A stretch of 64,000 nt of DNA from contig OY969884.1 in the NCBI GenBank assembly GCA_963704295.1, forward strand, positions 1,922,001 to 1,986,000. The letters are read 5' to 3'. This DNA is from JACCVL01 sp963704295 (GTDB lineage Bacteria; Actinomycetota; Actinomycetes; Propionibacteriales; Nocardioidaceae). Numbering within the stretch: position 1 is the first letter of the stretch; every line of letters begins with the position of its first letter. Position numbers and translations under genes: made by a program. Shown piece by piece: positions 48,584 to 57,316 of this stretch. The notes beneath the pieces are model-generated. The model did not search any database. It had not been told where the DNA came from and worked only from the letters and a program-made list of their open reading frames with translations.

Positions 48584-50302
48584 ATGTCCGACGCCCCTCG
48601 CGTGCTCGCCGACCGCTACCGGCTCGATTCGGTGATCGGGACCGGCGGCATGGGACAGGTGTGGCTCGGCCAGGACCAGACGCTCGGGCGGGAGGTCGCG
48701 GTCAAGGAGGTGCGGCTCCCGCCGGACCTCGACGACGAGCAGCGAGACGCGCTGTGCGAGCGGATGCTGCGCGAAGCCCGGACGACTGCCCGACTCAGCC
48801 ACCGCGGCATCGTCACGGTCTACGACGTGGTGTCGGAGGGACGACGCCCGTTCATCGTGATGGAGGTGCTGCGCTTCCCGAACCTGGCCGAGCAGGTCAC
48901 CAGCTCCGGCGCACTCCCCCCGCAGCGGGTGGCGGCGATTGGTGTCGCCCTGCTGGACGCGCTCCAGGCGGCTCACCAGGACGGCATCGTGCACCGTGAC
49001 GTGAAGCCGAGCAACGTGATGCTGGCTGACGACAGGGTCGTCCTGACCGACTTCGGGATCGCGACGAGCGAGTCCGATCCCCGGATGACCACCACGGGTC
49101 TGATCGTGGGGTCACCGACGTACATGTCCCCCGAACGGCTCCGCGGGCAGCCGACCGGGCCGGAGGCCGACCTCTGGTCGCTCGGCGCCACGCTCTACGC
49201 GGCCGTGGAGGGGCGCCCGCCGTTCGACGCCGACACGACCATGGGCACGGTCTCGGCGGTGCTCACCGACGAGCTGCCGCCGCCCTCGGTCACCGGGCCG
49301 CTGCACGACGTACTGGTCGGCCTGCTCGCCAAGGATCCGGCCGAGCGGCTGACCGCCGACCAGGTCGCGCCGTTGTTGCGCCGGGCCGCGCAGGACCCGA
49401 CGACGCCGAAGACGACCGCCGAGCAGACCGCTCGCTGGCCGGTGCCGGCCGGAGCCGCGACCACGGTCCTGCGCGCCTCCGACGAAGCAGCTGGGAGCAC
49501 GCCTCCGGCACCGGTGTCGCCGGTGGACGAGCCGGTGGACGAGCCGGTGGACGAGCCGGTGGACGAGCCGGTGGACGAGCCCGCGGGCGAGCCGACGCCG
49601 GTGCCGAGGACGGCGCCACCCATGCAGCCGGTCGTCCGGCGCGCGGGACGTCGGCCGCTGCTGCTCGGGATCGTCGCGCTGCTCGCAACCGGCACTGCGC
49701 TGGCGGCCGTGCTGTGGTTGACCGGGGCCGACCCGAGTGGGACGGACGACACCTCGGCGGGCGCCGAGCCGACGGCAACCTCCCCCGACGCTCCGCCGAC
49801 GGACGAGCCCGCTGGTGACGAGGAGCCGACGACACCCGAGTCCACCGCCGGCTCGACCGACGTCCCTGCCGGCTACCGGCTGCGCGACGACCCGCTGGGC
49901 TTCCAGGTCGCCGTCCCGAGAGGCTGGGAGCGCCGCCTGGACGGGCCCACCCGGGTCGACTACGTCTCCCCGGACGGAACCACCTTCTTGCGGGTGGACC
50001 AGCAGGAGGAGGCCGGTCCGTCCGCCGAGCAGGCCTGGCTGGACCAGGAGCCTGCCGTGGCGGAAAGCCTTCCGGGCTACGAGCGGATCAGCATCGAGGA
50101 GGTGGACTACCGCGACTGGGACACCGCCGACTGGGAGTTCACCTGGGAGGGTGACAACGGCACGGTGCACGTGCTCAACCGCGGCATCGCCACGGACACC
50201 CGGGGGTTCGCGCTGTACGTGTCGGCGCCGGACGCGGAGTGGGACAGCGAGGGCGTGCCGCTGTTCGAGGCGGCGACGGACACCTTCGAGCCGGTGGAGT
50301 GA
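48584..50302 (+). CDS. eukaryotic-type Ser/Thr protein kinase with extracellular C-terminal domain
   Basis: 572 residues. Kinase domain at about 12-270: IGTGGMGQVWLGQD, AVKEVRLP, HRDVKPSNVMLADDRVVLTDFGIATSE, GSPTYMSPERL and DLWSLGATLYA. A proline/acidic linker with five VDEP units follows, then one membrane helix (PLLLGIVALLATGTALAAVLWL, about 363-384), a Thr/Pro/Glu-rich stalk and a C-terminal globular extracellular domain (DDPLGFQVAVPRGWERRLDGPT onward) of unknown ligand. ATG 48584 has AAGAGG close upstream. This is the receptor-like Pkn architecture common in actinobacteria; it could phosphorylate partners of the adjacent regulator at 45233. Confidence 0.9.
   Translation: MSDAPRVLADRYRLDSVIGTGGMGQVWLGQDQTLGREVAVKEVRLPPDLDDEQRDALCERMLREARTTARLSHRGIVTVYDVVSEGRRPFIVMEVLRFPNLAEQVTSSGALPPQRVAAIGVALLDALQAAHQDGIVHRDVKPSNVMLADDRVVLTDFGIATSESDPRMTTTGLIVGSPTYMSPERLRGQPTGPEADLWSLGATLYAAVEGRPPFDADTTMGTVSAVLTDELPPPSVTGPLHDVLVGLLAKDPAERLTADQVAPLLRRAAQDPTTPKTTAEQTARWPVPAGAATTVLRASDEAAGSTPPAPVSPVDEPVDEPVDEPVDEPVDEPAGEPTPVPRTAPPMQPVVRRAGRRPLLLGIVALLATGTALAAVLWLTGADPSGTDDTSAGAEPTATSPDAPPTDEPAGDEEPTTPESTAGSTDVPAGYRLRDDPLGFQVAVPRGWERRLDGPTRVDYVSPDGTTFLRVDQQEEAGPSAEQAWLDQEPAVAESLPGYERISIEEVDYRDWDTADWEFTWEGDNGTVHVLNRGIATDTRGFALYVSAPDAEWDSEGVPLFEAATDTFEPVE
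49523..49582 (+). repeat. 12-bp tandem repeat (five copies) encoding VDEP in the kinase linker
   Basis: GTGGACGAGCCG repeats at 49523, 49535, 49547, 49559 and 49571, the last copy ending in C. It encodes five VDEP units in the juxtamembrane linker and can change length by slippage without shifting frame. Confidence 0.9.
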
Positions 50303-50341
50303 CCCACACCCGCACCCGGCAGGCAGGTCACGATCCGCGAC

Positions 50342-50614
50342 TTATGCCGGCTGTGGACCGAATCGCCGGGCGCTGCGCTCCCGCGCCTTCGCCGCCTGCT
50401 CCTCCCGGTCGCGGGGCGGAGAGCTGAACACCAGCTCGTCCAGCAGCGCCTGTGTCGTGGCTGCCACCGCGGCGGTGGCGCGGGCCAGCGCGTCCGCGTT
50501 CACCGCCGCCGAGGTGCCGCTCACCTTGCGGACGTACTGCGTCGCGGCTGCCTGCACCTCCTCCGGGGTCGCAGGCGGGTCGAGATGCGCGATCGTCTTG
50601 ATGTTTCTGCACAT
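50342..50614 (-). CDS. DUF2277 family protein, start abutting tRNA-Arg
   Basis: 90 residues. The start MCRNIKTIAHLDPPATPEEVQ is the conserved N-terminus of DUF2277, followed by AATQYVRKVSGTSAA and a helical Ala/Arg-rich tail. It has no known function. The ATG at 50614-50612 is separated from the tRNA-Arg 3' end (50616) by a single base, so there is no room for a ribosome-binding site outside the tRNA. Translation probably follows tRNA 3' processing of a joint transcript, yielding a near-leaderless mRNA, or uses tRNA sequence as leader. Confidence 0.9.
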   Translation of the reverse strand: MCRNIKTIAHLDPPATPEEVQAAATQYVRKVSGTSAAVNADALARATAAVAATTQALLDELVFSSPPRDREEQAAKARERSARRFGPQPA

Positions 50615-50615
50615 G

Positions 50616-50688
50616 TGCCCCAGGCAGGAATCGAACCTGCGACCTACCGCTTAGGAGGCGGACGCTCTATCCCCTGAGCTACTGGGGC
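50616..50688 (-). tRNA. tRNA-Arg (anticodon CCU)
   Basis: 73 bases. On the minus strand the acceptor GCCCCAG/CTGGGGC is perfect with discriminator A at 50616 and no encoded CCA. D arm GCTC-AGGGGATA-GAGC, anticodon loop CTCCTAA with anticodon CCT, and T arm GCAGG-TTCGAAT-CCTGC are all intact. The outermost anticodon-stem pair is a T-T mismatch. It reads AGG codons. Confidence 0.95.
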
Positions 50689-50837
50689 GGGACGTGCGGA
50701 CGTGCCAGCAGACCCGGCGTCCGACACCCGCACCCGGCCGCTGGCCGGGCAGGGAGAGTCTAGGGCTTGGCCGGTGAACACCCGGGTCAGGAACATCGTC
50801 GGCCCACCAGGACGAGCGTCAGCGGCTCGCCGCCAGG

Positions 50838-50990
50838 TCAGCGCGCGATCAGCACCGGACAGTGGGCGTGCGTGGCAACGGCCGCCCCCGTCGACCCCAG
50901 GAGCAGTCCGGTGAACCAGCCGTGGCCGTGGGAGCCCACGACGACGAGGTCGGCAGCCTCCGACGCTGCGAGCAGTGCCGGTGCGGTCCC
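50838..50990 (-). pseudogene. universal stress protein remnant (C-terminal 50 residues)
   Basis: The reading GTAPALLAASEAADLVVVG, SHGHGWFTGLLLGSTGAAV and ATHAHCPVLIAR followed by stop matches the C-terminal third of UspA proteins, including the G-x2-G-x9-G nucleotide-binding signature (with one unusual Trp). Upstream of it on the same strand the frame loses similarity and has no plausible start; the remaining two thirds of a Usp gene cannot be found. It is therefore probably a decayed gene. Confidence 0.65.
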
Positions 50991-51344
50991 GCTGTTCGAC
51001 ACGTTCATCGGCGCCGTTCCCACTCGGCACGACCTCGCAGGAGGGGATGCGGCGGGTGGACGCCTTCCCCACTCGGCTGGACACCGACCCGCCGTCGACC
51101 AACTCCCACCCGTGAGCCGATCGAGGCGCTCGGGCCGTACGGAATCGCGTCGCCGTTGTACGGCGTCGCCCTTGTACGTCACGTGCCGGCCACCGGCACC
51201 ACCGCTGCGGAGCGCGGCCGACACCACAGCCGCCAGCCGGCACGGGGGATGGTCACGGTCGCGTCACGATCAGCGCGGGTCGTTCCGCACCCGCCGTCTC
51301 GCTGGCAGCGTGCCTGCTCGGGTCGAGGGAGGGGGGAGGCCGCG
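50991..51344. other. intergenic region before the ABC export operon
   Basis: Open frames here do not read like protein and may be the decayed rest of the Usp gene. A strong purine-rich ribosome-binding site (GGGAGGGGGGAGG, 51327-51339) precedes ATG 51345. I see no clear promoter hexamers. Confidence 0.4.
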
Positions 51345-54300
51345 ATGGGCGCGGGGTTCGTTCTGCGGCGCGCCGGTGCCCATCGGGTGGTTCTCGCCGC
51401 CGCGTTCGTGACCATCCTGCTGGCCACCACGGTCCTTTCGATGACCAGCCTGTACGTCGGGTCGGTCAGCGAGAGCGGGCTACGGCGCGCGCTGACCGAT
51501 GCGCCGCTGCCCGACCGCACCATGCAGATCCGGGAGAACGTCGACACCGCGGCACAGCTCCGGACCCGGGACGAGGAGGTCGGGACCGCTCTCGCCGCGG
51601 CCTTCGACGCTGTCGGCGCGGACGTCTATACCAGCGCCGTTTCTGCCTCGTACGCACTACCGGTCGAGGGTCGAGGTGAGGTCGAGGACCTCGCCGTGTT
51701 CGCGTCGTACGAGCGGCTGCCCGAGCACGCCCGACTCGTCCAGGGTCAATGGCCCGCTGCCTCTCCCGCCGGGGCGGTCTCGGTCGTGCTCCCGGTGCCG
51801 GCCGCGCGCGAGCTCGGCCTGGCCCCCGGCGACGAGCTCGTCGTGGTCAACCGGCTGACCGACGAGCGGGTGCCGGTGTCCGTGTCCGGTGCGTACACGG
51901 TGCCCGAGCCCGTCGTCGCCTACTGGCACGGCGATCCGCTCGGCGCCTACGGCGTCGAGACCGGCTCGTCCTTCACGACGTACGGACCCCTGGTCGTCCC
52001 AACCCAGACCTTCAGCACCCGGTTCGCCGAGGATGCCACGCAGTACTGGCGGGTGGCCCCCCGGTTCGCCGACCTGGAGGTCGGTGACCTGGCCGCCCTG
52101 CGGCGAGGCGTTGCCGCCCTGGGTGACGGCCACGACCCGGGGACTCTCGGCGCGGACGTCCTGGTCGAGACCGGGATCGGCGAGCTGCTGTCCGGAGTCG
52201 AGACCCCACTGCTGGTCGCCCGCTCCGCGGTCACCATGCCCGCGGCCCTGCTCGTCGTGCTTGCGGGCTACACCCTGCTCCTCACCACCCGGCTGCTGGG
52301 CGAGCACCGGGCGGTGGAGATCGCTCTGCTCCGCGCGCGGGGGACGTCCTCGCGCCAGCTCGTGGAACACGGTCTGCGCGAGGCGGTGTTGCTGACCGCG
52401 CCGGCGGCGCTGCTGTCCCCGTGGCTGGCGGCGTTGCTGCTTCGCGGGTACGACGCGGTGGGACCACTGGCGGACGCCGGTGTGCAGCTGGGCGCCCAGC
52501 CGCGGGCATCCACCTGGCTGGTTGCCCTGCTGGTGGCGGTCGGTGCGGCGGCGATCCTGGTGGCGCCGACCTGGCGGCAGGCCGCGACGTACGTCGAGAG
52601 CAGCCAGTCGCTCGGGCGTCAGTCCCGTCGCAGCGGCCTGCAGCGCGCCGGTGGCGACCTGCTCTTGACCCTCGTCGCCGGGCTGGCCTACTGGCAGCTG
52701 GCTCGCTACGGCTCGCCGGTGCTGACCGACGTCACCGGGCAGCTGGCTGTCGACCCGCTACTGGTGCTGGCCCCGGTGTTCGTGCTGCTCGCGGGTGCGG
52801 TTCTGACGCTGCGTCTGCTTCCGCTGCTCTCATCCGGCGCCGAGTGGCTGGTGGCCCGCGGTCGTGGAGCCACCAGCGCCCTCGGCGCCTGGCAGGTCAG
52901 CCGCCGTCCACGGCGGTACACCGGTCCCGCGCTGCTGCTGGTGCTGGCGACCGCGGTGGGCGCCTTCTCGGTCACCTATGCGACCGCGTGGACCGGATCG
53001 CAGCAAGACCAGGCGGACTTTCGTACGGGCGCGGACCTGCGGCTGACATCGGTCGCCGACAACGTCTCTCAGGCGTCGGTGACACAGCTGCCCGGCGTCG
53101 ACGCGGCCATGCCGGCGCTACGGACGGACGTCTCGCTGGGCGAGATGGATGCCGAGCTCCTTGCGGTCGACGCGGCCGCCGCCGGTGAGGTGATGGCCCT
53201 GCGCCCGGACCTGGCGGACCAGCCCCTGTCCACGCTGACCGACCCGCTGGTCGACGCCCGGCCGGACCTGGCGATGATGGCCGTCCCTGGTGGCGCGGAC
53301 ACGCTGGTCGTTCCGCTGCGGGTCGGGACCATCTCCGAAGTCGACCTCTCGGTGCAGGTGTTCGCGGTGCTTCGCGACGGGTCCGGTGTCCTTCACCGGG
53401 TGTCGCTGGGCGAGCAGCCGGCCGACGGTCGGGAGCGGCAGCTCCGGATCGACCTCGCCGGCCACGGAAGGCCGGTCCGGCTGTTGGCCGTCCAGGTGCA
53501 GCACGCGGGCACCGTCGATCCGAGCCCGTCCGCCGCGCCGGGGGACGACCTGCTACCGGTCCGGTTGGGCACGCCCAGGGCGGCGGGGTACGGCGCGCTC
53601 GATGCCTCTTCGGGCGCCGCCTGGCAGGTCACTTTCGACCGGGCCTCCGACCTCGACCCCGCGGTCTTGTCGATGCGTGGCCGCCAGCCCGGAAGCACAG
53701 TGCGAGCGGCTCTGGACCCCGGCTGCTGCAACCCGATCGTGTTTTCCTTCTCCCTGACCAGCGCCGGCGCGCCCGAGGGCGGCCAGGTCCTTCCCGCGCT
53801 GGTCAGCCCGGCGCTGGCGGAGACGCTCGGGGACGACCGGTTCGTCGTCGACACCGGTGCCGCGTTGCTGTCGCTGCAGGTGGCCGGGGTGCTGGACGGG
53901 GTGCCGACCGTTGACGCCGACGAGTCCGCTGGCATCGTCGTCGACCTGCCCAGCCTGCTCGCGGTTGCGTACCAGCAGACCGGCGACGTCCCCGCCGTCG
54001 ACGAGTGGTGGCTCGAGGTGGGCGATGACGACCCGGACGAGACCATGGCCGCGCTTGGGACCAGCCCCGCATTGGGCTCCCCCGAGGTGCTGGACCGGCT
54101 TGCGTATGGTCGCGAACTGGGCTCGGACCCGGTGGGCGTCGGCATCCTCGGTGCCCTGACCATCGGCTTCATCGCCGCAGCGGCGTTCGCGGCGATCGGT
54201 GTTGCGATCAGCGCGACCGTGTCGTCTCGCGAGCGGGCGACCGAGTTCGCCCTGCTCCGAGCGGTCGGGGTGGGGCCACGGCAGCTCACCCGGCTGCTCG

Positions 54301-54569
54301 GTCTTGAGCACGCCGTGGTGATGGGCGCGGGCGTGCTGGTCGGCCTGGTCATCGGGGTCTTGGTCGCCCGGCTGGTTGTGCCGGTGGTGACCCTAACCCC
54401 GCAGGCCACCCGCCCGTTCCCGTCGGTGCTGGTGCCGCTTCCCTGGTGGCAGCTGGGCCTCCTCGGCCTGGCCGTACTCGGCGCCTTGGCCGCGGTGCTC
54501 GTCCCGGTGACCGCCCTGCTCCGGCGCCGGGACATGAGCTCGGCGCTTCGGCTCGGGGAGGAGGCGTGA
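51345..54569 (+). CDS. FtsX-like ABC transporter permease (large, two-block)
   Basis: 1,074 residues. One helix near the N-terminus (VVLAAAFVTILLATTVLSMTSLY), a long extracytoplasmic domain (about 40-285), three to four helices (about 290-360), further helices at about 390-480 and 525-545, a second large extracytoplasmic region (about 555-920) containing GCCNPIVFSF, and a last FtsX block of three helices (about 930-1070, with SSRERATEFALLRAVGVGPRQL). This is the actinobacterial form of MacB/LolCDE-like exporters. Four genes with 4-base overlaps follow. Substrate unknown, perhaps a lipoprotein, peptide or lipid. Start chosen for its ribosome-binding site and helix position. Confidence 0.88.
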   Translation: MGAGFVLRRAGAHRVVLAAAFVTILLATTVLSMTSLYVGSVSESGLRRALTDAPLPDRTMQIRENVDTAAQLRTRDEEVGTALAAAFDAVGADVYTSAVSASYALPVEGRGEVEDLAVFASYERLPEHARLVQGQWPAASPAGAVSVVLPVPAARELGLAPGDELVVVNRLTDERVPVSVSGAYTVPEPVVAYWHGDPLGAYGVETGSSFTTYGPLVVPTQTFSTRFAEDATQYWRVAPRFADLEVGDLAALRRGVAALGDGHDPGTLGADVLVETGIGELLSGVETPLLVARSAVTMPAALLVVLAGYTLLLTTRLLGEHRAVEIALLRARGTSSRQLVEHGLREAVLLTAPAALLSPWLAALLLRGYDAVGPLADAGVQLGAQPRASTWLVALLVAVGAAAILVAPTWRQAATYVESSQSLGRQSRRSGLQRAGGDLLLTLVAGLAYWQLARYGSPVLTDVTGQLAVDPLLVLAPVFVLLAGAVLTLRLLPLLSSGAEWLVARGRGATSALGAWQVSRRPRRYTGPALLLVLATAVGAFSVTYATAWTGSQQDQADFRTGADLRLTSVADNVSQASVTQLPGVDAAMPALRTDVSLGEMDAELLAVDAAAAGEVMALRPDLADQPLSTLTDPLVDARPDLAMMAVPGGADTLVVPLRVGTISEVDLSVQVFAVLRDGSGVLHRVSLGEQPADGRERQLRIDLAGHGRPVRLLAVQVQHAGTVDPSPSAAPGDDLLPVRLGTPRAAGYGALDASSGAAWQVTFDRASDLDPAVLSMRGRQPGSTVRAALDPGCCNPIVFSFSLTSAGAPEGGQVLPALVSPALAETLGDDRFVVDTGAALLSLQVAGVLDGVPTVDADESAGIVVDLPSLLAVAYQQTGDVPAVDEWWLEVGDDDPDETMAALGTSPALGSPEVLDRLAYGRELGSDPVGVGILGALTIGFIAAAAFAAIGVAISATVSSRERATEFALLRAVGVGPRQLTRLLGLEHAVVMGAGVLVGLVIGVLVARLVVPVVTLTPQATRPFPSVLVPLPWWQLGLLGLAVLGALAAVLVPVTALLRRRDMSSALRLGEEA

Positions 54570-57316
54570 AAGCGTCCGGCGCCGGGCGCCTGCTGCTGCG
54601 GCAGGCTAGAGCCGACGTCGCCGTGCTCATCACCTTGGCCGTCCTCGTCCTCGTGACCGCATTGCTCGCCGCGGCCGTACCTCGTCAGCTCGACGCCACC
54701 GCGGACGCCGCGTTGCGGGAGGCGCTCACCTCGGCACCGAACTCGGTCCGGGAGATCACCGCTCGGTCCACCAACGGACGATCGCCGCAGCAGCTCGACA
54801 GTGTCGACGAACGTCTTACCCGGAGGATGAGCGAGTCACTGACCGACAAGCTCGGCACCTCCGCTGCGGGTGCGTCCACGGGTCTGTACGACACCCTGCG
54901 ACCCGCCTCCGGCGCACCGTTCCGTCCGCGCCCGTACGCCTGGCTGCAGCTGCGGTACCAGGCCGGCCTGCTGGACGAGGTGCGCTGGGTGCAGGGGCGG
55001 GCTCCTGGCGACGGGACCGCGGGTGAGCCCGACGGATCCTCGTCATCTCCGCTGGCCATCGCGCTCGACCAGGGCGTCGCCAGCACCCTGGACATGCGGG
55101 TGGGCGATCGCATCCTGCTCACTCCGGACGAGGAGAGCAGCACCGGCGGCGGCAACGTGACGGTCGTGGTGAGCGGCCTCTTCGTGCCGGACAACCCGAC
55201 CGCGCTGCCGTGGGGTCACGATCCGCTGATGCTCAGTCCGGGGAGCGAGTTCACGCCGGCGGGAGAACTGTTCGCCGAGTATGCGACGGGACTCGTCGAC
55301 AGGGATCAGCTCGCCGCCCTCGGTGGGGTGACCTCCGCGCTCGAGTTCGACTGGCACTATCCGCTGCGCACCCAGCCCCTCGACGCCACCAACGTCGCCG
55401 AGGTGCTGGCGGCGGTCGAGCAGGTGACCGCGCAGGGACTGACCTTCCCGCCTCCGCCGCGCGGTATCCCCATCCTGGGAACGACACCGTCGGTCACCGT
55501 AACCAGTGGGGTGCCGGACGTGCTGCGGGTGTACGTGTACCAGGCCGCAACGGCGCAGGGTGTCGCGGCCCTGGTGCTTACCGGGCTGTTCGTCCTCGCC
55601 CTGCTGGTGCTGGGTCTGGCGACCCAGCTCAGCATCCAGAGGCGCCGGCTCGCGCTGGCGCTGGCGCGGGACCGCGGGGCATCTCCTGGCCAGCTGGTCG
55701 GCGTCCTCGCCATCGAAGCCGCGATGGTCGCGGTGCCCGCGGCCCTCGCTGGGTACGCGCTGGCGGTCGGCGTTGTACCCGACGGGACGGCTCCGCTGTC
55801 GGTCGTGCTGGTCATTCTGCTCGTGCTCGGTTGTGTTGCGTTCGTGGCGCTCGGCGGTTGGCGGGCGCAGCGGGCGGGAGCGGCGCGGCGCGAGGACGTC
55901 GTTGTGGCGCACGGGTCGAAACGGCGCGCGGCGGCGGAGGTGTTGGTGGTGCTGTTGGCGGTCGGCGGCTTGATCCTGCTTCGTCGGCGTGGGGTCGGGG
56001 ACAACGGGGCGGGCGGCGACCCGTTCCTTGCGACCGTGCCGGTGCTGCTCGCCCTCAGTATGGGGGTGCTCGCACTACGCGCCTACCCGTTGCTCCTGCG
56101 TCCCTTGGTCCGCCTGGTCGGCCGAGGTGCTGGCGTCGTCTCGTTCCTCTCGCTCGCCCGAGCGGTCCGGCAGCCGTTCACGACCACGCTGCCGCTGGCG
56201 GTGCTGCTGCTGGGCCTGGGGTTCTCGGTGTTCGCATCCGCGGTGGAGACAACCGTCGACCGGGGGCAGGAGGACGCCGCCTGGCGGGCGGTGGGCGCGG
56301 ATTTCCGGCTGGAGAGCTCAGCCTTCCGGGCCGGGCAGGTGGCGCGGATCTCGTCCACGGCGGGGGTCACCTCGACGGTGAGCGCCTTCGCGCCCGACGC
56401 CCCCGCTCTGGTGCCTGAGGACGGCAACCGGCTGCCGGTACGGTTCCTCGCAGTCGACCCTGTCGCGTACAGCGGCCTGCTCGAGGACGCGCCCACCGGC
56501 CTTGCACCCCGTGCCGACCTGGCCGCGGTGGATGGGTCGAACGCGACACCGAGCGGAGTGATACCGGCTCTGGTGAGCCCAGGCGTCGCCGCGGCGGGGG
56601 ACGGCCCGCTGAACATCAACCTCGGCAACGGTGTCGGTGAGCAGGACATCCGTGTCGTTGGTGTCTTGGACGAGTTCCCGACCGATGAGGGTGAAGAGTT
56701 CGTGGTGGTCGACCTCGCGGCGCTGCGGGTCGCCAACGGCGCACCAGTACGCCCAACCGAGCTGTACGTGGATGCTCCGGCTTCCGCGGCCGGCGAGATC
56801 ACCCAGCGGGCGGACGACCTCGGACAGCCGATCCTGGTCACCGGTCGTGCGCAGACCCTGGCGGACATCTCGCACTCACCGTTCGTGGAAGGAACGGTCA
56901 CGGCGTTCCGCCTCGGTTCGGTGGCTGCCGCCGGCTACTGCCTGCTGGCGATGTCGCTCACCCTTGTCCTGACTGCTCACTCGCGTACTCGGCTGTTGGC
57001 GGCGCTGCGCACCCTCGGTGTCAGCCGTCGTCAGGCGCGGTCGCTGATGGCGCTCGAGCTGACCCCGATGGTGGCCGTGGTGGTCCTGACCGGTCTGGCC
57101 GTGGGCGTGGCGCTGCCGTACCTTCTGGTGCCTGTGGTCGACCTCACGCCGTTCACCGGCGGATCTGCTCCGCCGGTGATCCGGGTGGACCCGCTCCTCG
57201 CCGGTGCGCTCGCCCTCGGACTCGTGGTCGTCGTCACAGTTGCCGCCGCCGTCACGACCGGCCTCGAGCGCCAGCGCCGGCTGGGAGAGGCAGCACGCAT
57301 TGGAGTCGAACCATGA
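54566..57316 (+). CDS. FtsX-like ABC transporter permease, second subunit
   Basis: 916 residues. Same layout as the preceding gene, indicating a heterodimeric permease: first helix VAVLITLAVLVLVTALLAAAV, extracytoplasmic domain (to about 335), helices at about 345-450 and 485-570, second extracytoplasmic region (about 575-770) and a terminal FtsX block (AAALRTLGVSRRQARSLMALE...). GTG 54566 overlaps the upstream stop as GTGA. Its end overlaps the ATPase gene by ATGA. The two permeases share fold, not close sequence. Confidence 0.87.
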   Translation: MKASGAGRLLLRQARADVAVLITLAVLVLVTALLAAAVPRQLDATADAALREALTSAPNSVREITARSTNGRSPQQLDSVDERLTRRMSESLTDKLGTSAAGASTGLYDTLRPASGAPFRPRPYAWLQLRYQAGLLDEVRWVQGRAPGDGTAGEPDGSSSSPLAIALDQGVASTLDMRVGDRILLTPDEESSTGGGNVTVVVSGLFVPDNPTALPWGHDPLMLSPGSEFTPAGELFAEYATGLVDRDQLAALGGVTSALEFDWHYPLRTQPLDATNVAEVLAAVEQVTAQGLTFPPPPRGIPILGTTPSVTVTSGVPDVLRVYVYQAATAQGVAALVLTGLFVLALLVLGLATQLSIQRRRLALALARDRGASPGQLVGVLAIEAAMVAVPAALAGYALAVGVVPDGTAPLSVVLVILLVLGCVAFVALGGWRAQRAGAARREDVVVAHGSKRRAAAEVLVVLLAVGGLILLRRRGVGDNGAGGDPFLATVPVLLALSMGVLALRAYPLLLRPLVRLVGRGAGVVSFLSLARAVRQPFTTTLPLAVLLLGLGFSVFASAVETTVDRGQEDAAWRAVGADFRLESSAFRAGQVARISSTAGVTSTVSAFAPDAPALVPEDGNRLPVRFLAVDPVAYSGLLEDAPTGLAPRADLAAVDGSNATPSGVIPALVSPGVAAAGDGPLNINLGNGVGEQDIRVVGVLDEFPTDEGEEFVVVDLAALRVANGAPVRPTELYVDAPASAAGEITQRADDLGQPILVTGRAQTLADISHSPFVEGTVTAFRLGSVAAAGYCLLAMSLTLVLTAHSRTRLLAALRTLGVSRRQARSLMALELTPMVAVVVLTGLAVGVALPYLLVPVVDLTPFTGGSAPPVIRVDPLLAGALALGLVVVVTVAAAVTTGLERQRRLGEAARIGVEP

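Noticed and set aside
50616..50688. tRNA-Arg as an integration site of a mobile element
   Set aside because: No integrase, no direct repeat of the tRNA 3' end and no foreign-looking genes were found; the tRNA 3' side holds the conserved DUF2277 gene.
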